Assembly (NCBI GenBank): GCA_964430665.1
Contig: CAYSFC010000006.1
Coordinates: 1 to 43,015, forward strand
Reading direction: 5' to 3'
Source of the DNA: JAQUYS01 sp964430665
GTDB taxonomy: Archaea; Nanobdellota; Nanobdellia; Woesearchaeales; SKGA01
Length of the DNA stretch: 43,015 bases
The position numbers and the translations under genes were made by a program. Each line of letters begins with the position of its first letter. Position 1 is the stretch's first letter. The notes under the pieces are model-generated. The model was not told the origin of the DNA. It ran no database searches and was given only the letters and a program-made list of their open reading frames with translations. Below are positions 10,801 to 18,506 of this stretch, piece by piece.

Positions 10801-12401
10801 CAATTGACAATGAACCTCCAGTAACTACAATAAATTGGTCCGAAGATGTTACTCCAGCAGGCGTTCCTAAATATGGTGCAAACAACATTGCTACTTTAAG
10901 TATTACTGCAGAAGATAATATTTGGGGTTCAGGAAATCATGAATTAGAGGAAGGTGGACTTCCAGCAGGATTCATAAATACTTTTGTTACTTTCATAAAG
11001 TATACAAGTGATTGTAAAACGTGCCTTCCAAATTACAATCCAGATTATCAATTAGATACAACAAAATCTAATGTAAATGATTATTGTAGAAAAAATTGTG
11101 GAAATATTTATCCAGATAAATTAATACAATCCATATCTCAAGATTCTTTTGAAGATTATGAAGGTTATTACTTAATGAGGTATTTCTCAGAAGATAGAGC
11201 TAGAAATTTAGAAGTAATCCAAGATAAAAAAGTATGGATAGATGCTCATCCACCAAATGTAACTCTAGTTGATAGAAGAGAAGTTTCAACTCCTTCAGGT
11301 ACAACTTATTTAACAGACCTTGAATTAGATTTCGAAACAGATGAAGACGCTATTTGTAGTTTAACTTTAAGAATACCTGATTCCGATGCTTCATTTTATG
11401 GTTTAGGAGATATTGCTGCTCAAAAATTAACTGTTGAAGGAACAAGCTCTTTGTTAACTGCAGAATATTCAAATTTACAAGATGGAATGTATAAATTATA
11501 TGTTGATTGTTATGATGATTATTTCAATCATTTTACTGAAGTATATGATATACCTATAGAAGGAGATAAAACAATATATGGTGCAACCCCTAAAAATGAA
11601 ACATACAAAGATTCAGATAATGTTGTGATGTCTTTGAAAACAATTTACCCTTCAGAATGTAGATTTTATTTACACGAAGGAAATTTTGTAGATTTTGTAG
11701 ATATGCCTGGAACTTTTCAAGCAAAAGAATCTCCTGCTTTTGAACATAGTGTTCTTTATGGACTTATTCCTATACCAGGAGAAACTAGAGATGCTACATT
11801 ACACGAAATAACTTTAACAGAGGCTTTAAGTCAAATAAGAAAACCTTTGGAAAACAAATCTTATACATTTTATGTTGGTTGTAATAAAACTTCAGGACCT
11901 AATGCAGGTGAAATAGTTCAAAATGATTTATTGGATTCAATTAGTTTTACATTTGACCAATATCCTCCAACAACAAAATTATATTATTTGAAAGGAAAAA
12001 CTTATGTTGAATACATACCTGAAAAAATTGAATATTTTAGGTCGTATAGAAATTTCAAATTGATTTTAGATGATTCACATCAAAGAATGTTAACACCATT
12101 TAAAGCAGGAGCAATAAATTTTTGTTTATATAAAGGAACAGAAGATTTAGAAGAAACTTATACTTTAAATGAAGCAAAACCATTATGTGGTTCGGATGGA
12201 TTTACAAAAGTTTACGCAAACTTTAAACCTTTAACAATTTCATATGCCGAAAATCTTTGTGATGAATGTTATTTATTGTATTATTCAGAAGATGCAGGTA
12301 ATTCTGTTGAACCTGTTGTTCATGCAGTTCCAACGAAGATAAGAAATGTTGAGTTCGATGATCCAGAAATAATTGTTAATGGTCAAGTTTATGGACCTTA
12401 A
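7899..12401 (+). CDS. Giant (1500-residue) secreted Cys-rich protein with Ig-like repeats
   Basis: It starts at GTG. Residues 1-30 form a classical Sec-type signal peptide: basic start, hydrophobic core around F-V-L-M-S-I-L-I-L-L, then N-V-S-A. The N-terminal two thirds are Cys-rich with many CC and C-x2-C pairs, typical of disulfide-stabilised extracellular domains, and hold many N-x-S/T sequons. From about residue 970 Ig-like modules begin with N-E-P-P-V-T-T-I and H-P-P-N-V-T-L, each starting at a Pro-Pro linker. The C-terminal pair of modules resembles the N-terminal modules of the next gene (12422). There is no C-terminal anchor, so the protein is probably released or held by partner proteins. 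No specific family is recognised. It is 20 nt from the following gene and likely co-transcribed with it. Confidence 0.85.
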   Translation: MDLKFNWKIFNVFVLMSILILLNFTTNVSADATDIFPCCVPDYFINNPQDPEFFLEIPTNGECLNGRLVEECYTGSGDNKVFLDILDSTHTAISYGCCCADNVLLDLDSPSQTKLVSYLGCTNNPYHKDFIEKTSFNYVCNPQSDCGADINTEDTSLLKFKISGNVENKPPIENLVGARVIIDSISNLDISSQNPDIVSKEVSNGEHTYIVIFNKHPTHYNETIYANTTCIGWSNSQTINISSDQLIEVTLECKDQIVDCVPDWEFEVDPQDTCFPFNNKFYKYVEVWDKNQCGFDDENKPASYVECNITYSSATCRKQTEDQLGLEENEVCDVATDTGKEIFKINNQTEPVNQLTCQDLGYGTLEGTDGIVGCTPYCTYDYTQCTSPCDDVCSGGIECSCPSCSGSPLCENSCLGILPSFLSNGKSFSFVYSEGAVNTDEDGTDDEEETNPEMFSVYEDGTSINPIKDIFNYYDFIKLNSESSHLLPGVKFQIGSKDVELNWEYELLSCEDKVSHIEVSMCEVDDEGVCENQNKHISSVRKDATNYIFENRLEAGETFCFDVCVRLLSGEKVCSFEDQYITGNDQMYPYGVCFEIPQDDFCLTTKDLGRSCANDALGNSYSVGCDLYPSHEGNLTNLFTNKEHCPGVCRETTFNSIFSTTTGAECVSAPNCTLCNGLFGFYALGLKNPVFELPDETKIKCFEDQHRFENGVSLKPDLENYGFCYIDQTQSIIPQFDTCKKVESCYDYKSEKTCQNDPCYRFTEGNENDCVWEELNSELGLGVCRTSVEDEQECKLCDVDSPIGYCTEELCGLYGDCYYRDVSEIQTGNYPGSLFDPLFPEAINSIPERMDNTCVAKRDMGCVLYDDKDDCINANGLNRNADVDINYLDETKPIGTLFNVNVTGGTNNLTPSDDLYGFGTCMWDEELNYCYKNSNGNDESLVDRDDYSDVKAKDDCKGIVPYLIKDCSIDNEPPVTTINWSEDVTPAGVPKYGANNIATLSITAEDNIWGSGNHELEEGGLPAGFINTFVTFIKYTSDCKTCLPNYNPDYQLDTTKSNVNDYCRKNCGNIYPDKLIQSISQDSFEDYEGYYLMRYFSEDRARNLEVIQDKKVWIDAHPPNVTLVDRREVSTPSGTTYLTDLELDFETDEDAICSLTLRIPDSDASFYGLGDIAAQKLTVEGTSSLLTAEYSNLQDGMYKLYVDCYDDYFNHFTEVYDIPIEGDKTIYGATPKNETYKDSDNVVMSLKTIYPSECRFYLHEGNFVDFVDMPGTFQAKESPAFEHSVLYGLIPIPGETRDATLHEITLTEALSQIRKPLENKSYTFYVGCNKTSGPNAGEIVQNDLLDSISFTFDQYPPTTKLYYLKGKTYVEYIPEKIEYFRSYRNFKLILDDSHQRMLTPFKAGAINFCLYKGTEDLEETYTLNEAKPLCGSDGFTKVYANFKPLTISYAENLCDECYLLYYSEDAGNSVEPVVHAVPTKIRNVEFDDPEIIVNGQVYGP

Positions 12402-12421
12402 GTAAAGTAAAAAGAGGAAAG

Positions 12422-15373
12422 ATGAGAAAGAACATTTTAATAATTTTATTTTGTATTATACTTTTATTAAATATAAATTTCGCATTTTCGGAAAAAATTG
12501 AATTTAGTGATGATCAAATAACTCTTGTTGATATGACAGGGAATTCTGCAATACATAATTCATCACCTACATTTATTTTTGATTTTACTGAAAGTGATGA
12601 AGTTGTTACAGTTATACAATCTTCATTTTATTCTGTGAATTCTCTTTCTCCTACAGATAAAGTTGTTGAAGATGATCAACATTTAACAAACTATGATGTT
12701 GCAGTTCAATACTTAAATCATGGTTCAGAACTTAAACTATATCCTTTTTCAAATGATCCTGATAAACCTGCTTATTTACTAGATGGTTTTTACAGAATGT
12801 GGGCTGATGTAGAAGATAAAGATGGAAATAGAAAAAGAATTATTTTAAACATAGAAATACAAGTTGGAGGTTTATCTATTTGGGTGAATTCGCCTCAAAA
12901 TCCTTTCATTGCAGATGATCAAGATCAATACATGGCATATTCAAAAGTAGAACCTTTCACTTTAACTTTAGAAACTTTCGCAGAATCAGAATGTAGAATT
13001 TCATATTCTTTAAATGTTCAAAATCTTTCTCAAGCTTTTTTAAATTCCAAACAAATGTTAGAAAGTGGAAATAACAAGTTACATCAAGTACGAGTTGTTT
13101 ATAATGAAGATATAACTGACACATTTCCTCAATTAGAAGTAAATGAAATAGATTACAGCTCTCTAGATAGTTATTTAGTTATATGTAAATTGATAAATAC
13201 TCCTGAAGAAGATTACTTTTCAAACAGAATTTATGTTGGTATAGATGAAACTCCTCCTGAAATTGACTTTTCATTTTTCCCGAGTTTAATTTCTAATCCT
13301 GCAGATATATCTACAACACCTTATTTAGATACATATGGTGATAAAGTAATATGTAATTATACATTTACTCAAAATCCTTTAAGACACTTTGGTTATACAA
13401 ATTCCTTTTTTCAATATCCCAGATCAACAATTCCTGATGTTTTACACATAAGTGATTATGATAATCCTGCAATAATACCTATATTTGATTTTGAAAAAGG
13501 TATTGGTGATTTTCCTTCAAACGAATCCTTACTATATAATGTTAGTGCAACGTGTTATAATCTTGCAAATTGGAAAGTTAATGCTGATGCTCAATTTGAA
13601 TTGTTTTTAGACAGATCAATGACTTTAACTCAAGACACAATTTACTTTAACACAAATACTCAAGATCATTATTTTTACACAAATATAGATTCATTATTGT
13701 TTTACAGAGAATATTTGGACTCTGGTGAATGGATACAAGCACAAAGCGAAGGTACAGAGCATTATATTGAAACTGAAGAAGATGAAGGAGAATATGATTT
13801 AGTTTTGAGAGCTGAATCGAATCAAGCAAAACCTCTCCAAAAAACTTTTAATTTTGTTGTTGATATGACTAAACCTGACAAAGTAAATATAACTTCTAAA
13901 AAAATATTTTGTTTTGATGATGACGAAGACGATATATCTGTAAAAATAGAACCATTAAATGATGATATTGCCTATTATAATTATGTTTTGAAAAGAGGTC
14001 GTGATGAAATTTTTTATGATTCTAACTCCGCTACCTCTTCACAAGTAGAAGTTTCAAATATAACTGAAAATGAAACTTTTGTTTGGACAATTAATGCTGT
14101 TGACTTAGCTTATAATGAAGGAGATGATGTCAGTATAACTATGACTGCCAAAGATGCAGATAGTGTTTTGTGTGATTTTGATGATCCTGTAATAACTACA
14201 GATATTAAACACGTGGGTTCTGGAAAATCAGTTTACATTAATTGTACAGATAATGTAGGATGTACTAATTCATTCTCTTTTGGTTTTGGAACAAATGGAA
14301 TTTGTGATGATTCTAATTACAATATTAATAAAAATATTGCCTACGTTGGAAATTCCAATCCTGTACTAATCAGAAATACTACAACATTATGTATTAAAGC
14401 AGAAGATAGAAATGGGAATGTTGCTTTCTACAATAAAGAAATTAAAATAAATCTTAAATGTTACAATGGTGTAAAAGATGTTGGTGAGGAAGGAATAGAT
14501 TGTGGCGGTGTTTGTGAAGCTAATTGTGCTGAAATTCAACAAAAAAATAACAAAACATGTCTCACTACTCAAGATTGTTCTTCAGGTTTTGTTTGTTTAA
14601 GTAGAGAATGTGTACCTATTCAAGCTCAAACTAATTTAACTGAAAATGAAACTTGTTCACGTAATTCTCAATGTCAAGAAGGACTTAAGTGTCTAGATGG
14701 AGTTTGTTCAAGTAACTTTACTTCTTGTTCATCAAATTTAGATTGTGATGAAAATCAAGAATGTAATTATTTAGGTGTTTGTGTTGATTCAGTTGACGAA
14801 GATGAAGATGAAGATGAAGTTGACTTAGATATCGAACCGAAAGGAAGTTTAGAAAATTTAATTCCTTTAGGGATTTCAATTTTAGGAATCTTTATGATTA
14901 CAGGAGGAGTATACCTTATTTATTCTCATAGACGAAAAGGCGTTCAAGCTCAAACTCAACAAAATTTTGCAAATGATGAAGAATCCCTTAAGCAACAAGA
15001 AATGTTAAGAAAACAAAGAGCGGAACAAGAGAGAAGAGCATTACAAGAAAGATTGGAAAAACTTAGAAAGGGCAAAGAAAAACAAAAAGTTGTTTTAGAT
15101 GAAAGAAAACAAGGTCGTAAAGAAATTTTAAGTACTTTTGAAGATCCTAATTCTCCTAAAGAAGAATCTTTTGAAAAACAAATTCCTAAAACTCAAGAAA
15201 TTCCTGAAGAAAAAGAAAAACTCCAAGAAAGATCAAAACCTTCTCTTCAAACTGATGATGAAGGATTTGTAGATTTGTCTGAGTTTAAAGAAGAAAAGAC
15301 TTCTGAAAAAAAAGAAGATTCTGCATTCTCTAAACTGAAAAAAATATTAGAATCTAAAGAGGATAAAAAATGA
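12422..15373 (+). CDS. Single-pass surface protein: Ig-like ectodomain, Cys-rich stalk, TM helix, charged cytosolic tail
   Basis: A 983-residue protein with a Sec signal peptide (about 1-23, core I-L-I-I-L-F-C-I-I-L-L-L). Tandem Ig-like modules follow, marked by D-E-T-P-P-E-I and D-M-T-K-P-D-K. At about 681-696 is Y-N-G-V-K-D-V-G-E-E-G-I-D-C-G-G, a widespread Cys motif of extracellular proteins. Repeated C-x4-C-x5-C units follow to about 790, then an acidic D/E linker, one TM helix (about 813-838) and a 145-residue Lys/Glu/Gln-rich cytosolic tail predicted to be a coiled coil. The SD GAGGAAAG directly precedes the ATG. Its stop overlaps the next start by ATGA. It is the only large ectodomain protein here with a substantial cytosolic part, so it could connect the surface layer to the cell interior (inference). 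Confidence 0.85.
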   Translation: MRKNILIILFCIILLLNINFAFSEKIEFSDDQITLVDMTGNSAIHNSSPTFIFDFTESDEVVTVIQSSFYSVNSLSPTDKVVEDDQHLTNYDVAVQYLNHGSELKLYPFSNDPDKPAYLLDGFYRMWADVEDKDGNRKRIILNIEIQVGGLSIWVNSPQNPFIADDQDQYMAYSKVEPFTLTLETFAESECRISYSLNVQNLSQAFLNSKQMLESGNNKLHQVRVVYNEDITDTFPQLEVNEIDYSSLDSYLVICKLINTPEEDYFSNRIYVGIDETPPEIDFSFFPSLISNPADISTTPYLDTYGDKVICNYTFTQNPLRHFGYTNSFFQYPRSTIPDVLHISDYDNPAIIPIFDFEKGIGDFPSNESLLYNVSATCYNLANWKVNADAQFELFLDRSMTLTQDTIYFNTNTQDHYFYTNIDSLLFYREYLDSGEWIQAQSEGTEHYIETEEDEGEYDLVLRAESNQAKPLQKTFNFVVDMTKPDKVNITSKKIFCFDDDEDDISVKIEPLNDDIAYYNYVLKRGRDEIFYDSNSATSSQVEVSNITENETFVWTINAVDLAYNEGDDVSITMTAKDADSVLCDFDDPVITTDIKHVGSGKSVYINCTDNVGCTNSFSFGFGTNGICDDSNYNINKNIAYVGNSNPVLIRNTTTLCIKAEDRNGNVAFYNKEIKINLKCYNGVKDVGEEGIDCGGVCEANCAEIQQKNNKTCLTTQDCSSGFVCLSRECVPIQAQTNLTENETCSRNSQCQEGLKCLDGVCSSNFTSCSSNLDCDENQECNYLGVCVDSVDEDEDEDEVDLDIEPKGSLENLIPLGISILGIFMITGGVYLIYSHRRKGVQAQTQQNFANDEESLKQQEMLRKQRAEQERRALQERLEKLRKGKEKQKVVLDERKQGRKEILSTFEDPNSPKEESFEKQIPKTQEIPEEKEKLQERSKPSLQTDDEGFVDLSEFKEEKTSEKKEDSAFSKLKKILESKEDKK

Positions 15374-15876
15374 AAAAAGCACAAATAGGTCAAACTTTCA
15401 TAATAATATTTTCCTTATTAGTAATATCTTTAATTATTTTCTTCGCTACTAGAAGTATAGGTGGAATATTAAATGATAAATGTAATGCAGATTTAATTAA
15501 ATTTAGAACTCAAATAAAAAATTCAATAACAGAATATAAGGAATATGGTGTTGTAGAAAAACACATGCTCTCTGCTCCTTGCGATTACTTTCAATTATGT
15601 TTTATAGATGTAGATACTACAACTTTAAATGGAATTGTCAATACAGGTTCAGACGATTTGGACAAATTTTTAAAAATAGCTGTAACTCCTGAAGGAGTTC
15701 TCAATAATGTTTTTCTTTATGATGGAGATATTGTTGTAGATTCAGGAAATGTTCCCAATTTACATTTAGACAACGTTCCTTATATGTGTATATATAAAAA
15801 ATCAAATAGATTCACTTTTATAACTCAAGGACAAGGAAAATCTACTTTGGTTATGAATGTTAGTTCTATTGAATAG
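15370..15876 (+). CDS. Pilin-like class III signal-peptide protein, 168 residues
   Basis: It starts M-K-K-A-Q-I-G-Q-T-F, with likely cleavage after K-K-A, followed by an uninterrupted hydrophobic helix (about 9-27). The exported domain is short with three conserved-looking Cys: A-P-C-D-Y-F-Q-L-C-F-I-D. I recall similar small proteins with an 'APCDY..LCF.D' block in other DPANN genomes (recollection only). The start overlaps the previous stop (ATGA), and GAGG lies 6-7 nt upstream, giving a coupled first gene of the pilin-like array. Likely a minor pilin or pseudopilin; function untested. Confidence 0.82.
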   Translation: MKKAQIGQTFIIIFSLLVISLIIFFATRSIGGILNDKCNADLIKFRTQIKNSITEYKEYGVVEKHMLSAPCDYFQLCFIDVDTTTLNGIVNTGSDDLDKFLKIAVTPEGVLNNVFLYDGDIVVDSGNVPNLHLDNVPYMCIYKKSNRFTFITQGQGKSTLVMNVSSIE

Positions 15877-15887
15877 TGGGAGATATT

Positions 15888-17006
15888 ATGTTTTCAAAAA
15901 AAGCACAGATTGAAATACAATTTAATTGGATTTTTGTTTTAATAGCTGGAGTTGTATTTTTAAGTTTTTTCTTAATGTTGATTGCGAATCAATCTTCCAC
16001 ATCAGAACAAAAAATATCTGTTTCATTAACTAGACATTTTAAAACAATTTTAGATTCCACATCTCATAAATCAGGAACTTTCAAAGAATTTAATTTTCCT
16101 GCAAAATTTAAAACAGAATTTGTTTGTGATCTTGAAAACAATTTACATTACTATGAACTTGAAGATGTTAAGGTCTCTGATTTAAAGTATGATATTATTT
16201 TTGCACCAAATTATTTGTATGGTCAGAATATTTATACTTGGACAAAAGAATGGGCGGTTCCTGATGCACAAGGTTTTTCAGTATCTAATTTTTTGTTTGT
16301 ATCAAACAAAGCAAGAGGATATATTTTTAGAAATTCATCTTCAGATACATTTAGACAATTATATGATTTTTTCCCTTCAAATTTAACAAAATTAATTTCT
16401 GATGGAGATGATTTTTTAGACAGAAATTTTGACTTTAATACATATATTTTAACATCTGAATTTATGGAAAATAATAACAACCCATTTCCTCAGAATAAGT
16501 TTGCTAATAATGACTACAAAAATAAAATTAAATTTATAATAATACATCCCTACAAAACTGACGACATTTTTAATAGTGGGGAAATTTGTTTTTGTAACGA
16601 CATAGACAATTGTTGGGATGGTGGATGTTTAACTCAAGAAGAAACATTTTATTTAGGCGAAGAATCATTATATGGTGCTTTATTTACATCAGATTATAGT
16701 ATGTATACTTGTATGATGCATAAAGCTTTCCAAAAATTAAAAATAACTTCAACAATGCACTATTATTGGATAGAAGATGTGATTTTAAATGGAGATGTTG
16801 ATTATTTTTGTAAAACTGATTTAGAAGTTCCACTAAAAAATTTTGGTTTGTTAGCAGATCCTAAAAATGAGAGAAGCGCTCTTTTAGATATTAAGTATGT
16901 TGATTTAGATAAACCAACTTTTGAAGAGATTGCTTCTTTAATCAAAGAAATACATAATAAAAATCAAGTCTTGGCTTTAGGCCAAAAATGCATCCAACTT
17001 TATTGA
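15888..17006 (+). CDS. Pilin-like class III signal-peptide protein, 372 residues
   Basis: The frame could begin at GTG 15876, but ATG 15888 is preferred. GGGAG (15878-15882) sits five bases upstream, and it yields the compact signal M-F-S-K-K-A-Q-I-E-I-Q-F with a hydrophobic helix after it. The Glu at +3 after the presumed K-K-A cleavage recalls the conserved Glu of pilins. The 330-residue exported domain has a F-A-P-N-Y-L block, aromatic strands and a Cys cluster C-F-C-N-D-I-D-N-C-W-D-G-G-C near its middle. No enzyme motif is seen. It follows the previous gene by 11 nt and belongs to the same operon; probably a structural or minor component of a surface filament. Confidence 0.8.
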   Translation: MFSKKAQIEIQFNWIFVLIAGVVFLSFFLMLIANQSSTSEQKISVSLTRHFKTILDSTSHKSGTFKEFNFPAKFKTEFVCDLENNLHYYELEDVKVSDLKYDIIFAPNYLYGQNIYTWTKEWAVPDAQGFSVSNFLFVSNKARGYIFRNSSSDTFRQLYDFFPSNLTKLISDGDDFLDRNFDFNTYILTSEFMENNNNPFPQNKFANNDYKNKIKFIIIHPYKTDDIFNSGEICFCNDIDNCWDGGCLTQEETFYLGEESLYGALFTSDYSMYTCMMHKAFQKLKITSTMHYYWIEDVILNGDVDYFCKTDLEVPLKNFGLLADPKNERSALLDIKYVDLDKPTFEEIASLIKEIHNKNQVLALGQKCIQLY

Positions 17007-17049
17007 AAATATGTTTAACTTAAAGTTAATATATTTGAAAGAGTTTAAA

Positions 17050-17574
17050 ATGAAAAAAGCGCAATTACAAATGGGAGAAACAATTTTCGTAGTAATAATA
17101 ATATTGTTTCTTATAATTATAGGCATGGTCTTCTTATATGGTCATGAAGAAGAATCTATTTTTAAATCTGAAAGAGAGTTTTATGAATTGGATTCTGTTG
17201 CATTAGGTCAATTAATAACAAATTTACCTGAATTAGCTTGTTCTGTAGCAGGAACCAAACAACAATCTTGTTTTGATAAATCTAAAGTTGAATCTTTTAG
17301 TAAAATATTATATCAAAATTCAGATATTGCTATGGAATATTATTTTGAAAAACTAGGAAATGTTAACATAACAATAGAAGAGGTTTATCCAGAAGAAGGT
17401 AAACGTTGGGAAATTTACGTTAATAATTTTGACATTAATTATACTGATACAGATTTAGGTATGCTTATACAAAGTTATGGTACAACACTTAAAATACCTA
17501 TTTTGATAAAAGATCCCACCACAAATAAAAATTCCTTTGGAATATTATATGTGACAAAATATAGGAAAATTTAA
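17050..17574 (+). CDS. Pilin-like class III signal-peptide protein, 174 residues
   Basis: A longer frame opens at 17011, but ATG 17050 gives M-K-K-A-Q-L-Q-M-G-E-T-I-F, the same n-region as its neighbours, so I place the start there. One hydrophobic helix (about 11-31) is followed by an alpha/beta exported domain. It has L-P-E-L-A-C-S-V-A and C-F-D-K-S-K-V, likely a disulfide pair, and ends with a strand F-G-I-L-Y-V-T-K-Y. I recall this small family ('LPEL.CS...CID..K') in related archaea (recollection). It is separated from the next gene by 8 nt. Confidence 0.8.
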   Translation: MKKAQLQMGETIFVVIIILFLIIIGMVFLYGHEEESIFKSEREFYELDSVALGQLITNLPELACSVAGTKQQSCFDKSKVESFSKILYQNSDIAMEYYFEKLGNVNITIEEVYPEEGKRWEIYVNNFDINYTDTDLGMLIQSYGTTLKIPILIKDPTTNKNSFGILYVTKYRKI

Positions 17575-17582
17575 AATTTAAA

Positions 17583-18083
17583 ATGAAAAAAGCACAAATT
17601 GAATTAGTTGGATTGGTTTTCATAGTTTTAATACTAACTATAATTATGCTTTTTTATGTTTCATACTCTTTTCAAGATGAAATTAACCCTCAAAAAACAG
17701 AATTGAAGAAATATTCCGATAGTGAATTATCTGTTTCTTTTGTTGATGTTTTATTACACACATCTGTTTGTGGAGTTACTGTTAAAGATTTAATGATTGA
17801 TTGTGCTAAATACAACAAAATTAAGTGTGATAGTGGCTCAAAAACATCTTGTCAAAAATTAAACGAAACAATAACTGAAATAAAAGAAAAAACATTGGAT
17901 AAATGGGGATATTCTTATGGTTTCCTAATAAATATTGAGGAAGATAAGGAGTTTGTCATATATTCAAATTATACCTCTGATTGCGTACCCGGAGAAGTAA
18001 TAATTGGAAAAAGCTTTCCAGGATTGTTTTATTTAGGTTTAAATCCAAATAATCTTCGTATAGAGCTTGGTTTATGTACTTAA
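17583..18083 (+). CDS. Pilin-like class III signal-peptide protein, 166 residues
   Basis: It starts M-K-K-A-Q-I-E-L-V-G-L-V-F and a hydrophobic helix runs to about residue 27. The exported part has L-L-H-T-S-V-C-G-V-T-V-K-D-L and I-D-C-A-K-Y-N-K, then L-N-E-T-I-T-E-I helices, and closes with C-V-P-G-E and L-C-T. The regular Cys spacing suggests two or three disulfides. This is the last of four closely packed 'KKAQ' genes (15370-18083), after which a new promoter appears, so this quartet may form a unit separate from the following genes. Confidence 0.8.
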   Translation: MKKAQIELVGLVFIVLILTIIMLFYVSYSFQDEINPQKTELKKYSDSELSVSFVDVLLHTSVCGVTVKDLMIDCAKYNKIKCDSGSKTSCQKLNETITEIKEKTLDKWGYSYGFLINIEEDKEFVIYSNYTSDCVPGEVIIGKSFPGLFYLGLNPNNLRIELGLCT

Positions 18084-18172
18084 ATAACATATATTATCGT
18101 CCATTTTAATTTATTTTATCTAATCTAACTATTTCTGTGATAAAGTAAAAATCTTGGTTGCTTATAATAGGA

Positions 18173-18223
18173 ATATTTAAATATGACTATCTTATAATGT
18201 ATATCAATATACTTGTTGAGGTG
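18173..18223 (+). promoter_or_regulatory. Promoter and strong SD before gene 18229
   Basis: The 145-nt gap 18084-18228 is AT-rich and non-coding. It holds an extended TATA element, ATATTTAAATAT (18173-18184), then GAGGTG (18218-18223) five bases before ATG 18229. This marks the start of a second transcription unit inside the pilin-like array. Confidence 0.6.
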
Positions 18224-18228
18224 TCCGT

Positions 18229-18492
18229 ATGTTTAAAAATAAAAAAGGTTCAGAACTTTCCTTGAACGTTATCGTTCTGGCAGCAATTTCGATATTAATT
18301 TTAGTTATTTTAATAATCTTAGTTATGAATAAGACAGGAGATGTTATAGATAACACTAGTTGTCAAGGTTCAGGAAGATCATGTAGTGGTCCAGGTAATC
18401 AATGTGATGCTGGAGAAATAAAAGTCTTTGACTCAGGTTGTAAAAAATCTGGAGAGGGAGATTATTGTTGCATAGATCCCGATGAAGTTTAA
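18229..18492 (+). CDS. Small Cys-rich pilin-like protein, 87 residues
   Basis: The class III signal M-F-K-N-K-K-G-S-E-L-S-L has Glu at +2 and is followed by a long hydrophobic helix (about 12-33). The 50-residue exported domain holds seven Cys, ending in C-K-K-S-G-E-G-D-Y-C-C. The same Cys layout is found in the membrane-proximal part of the next protein (18507), so the two are probably related modules. The size and shape suit a major structural pilin-like subunit or a cap, stabilised by disulfides. The start is fixed by an excellent GAGGTG SD and an upstream TATA box. Confidence 0.82.
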   Translation: MFKNKKGSELSLNVIVLAAISILILVILIILVMNKTGDVIDNTSCQGSGRSCSGPGNQCDAGEIKVFDSGCKKSGEGDYCCIDPDEV

Positions 18493-18506
18493 CTTTAGAG
18501 GTTTTT

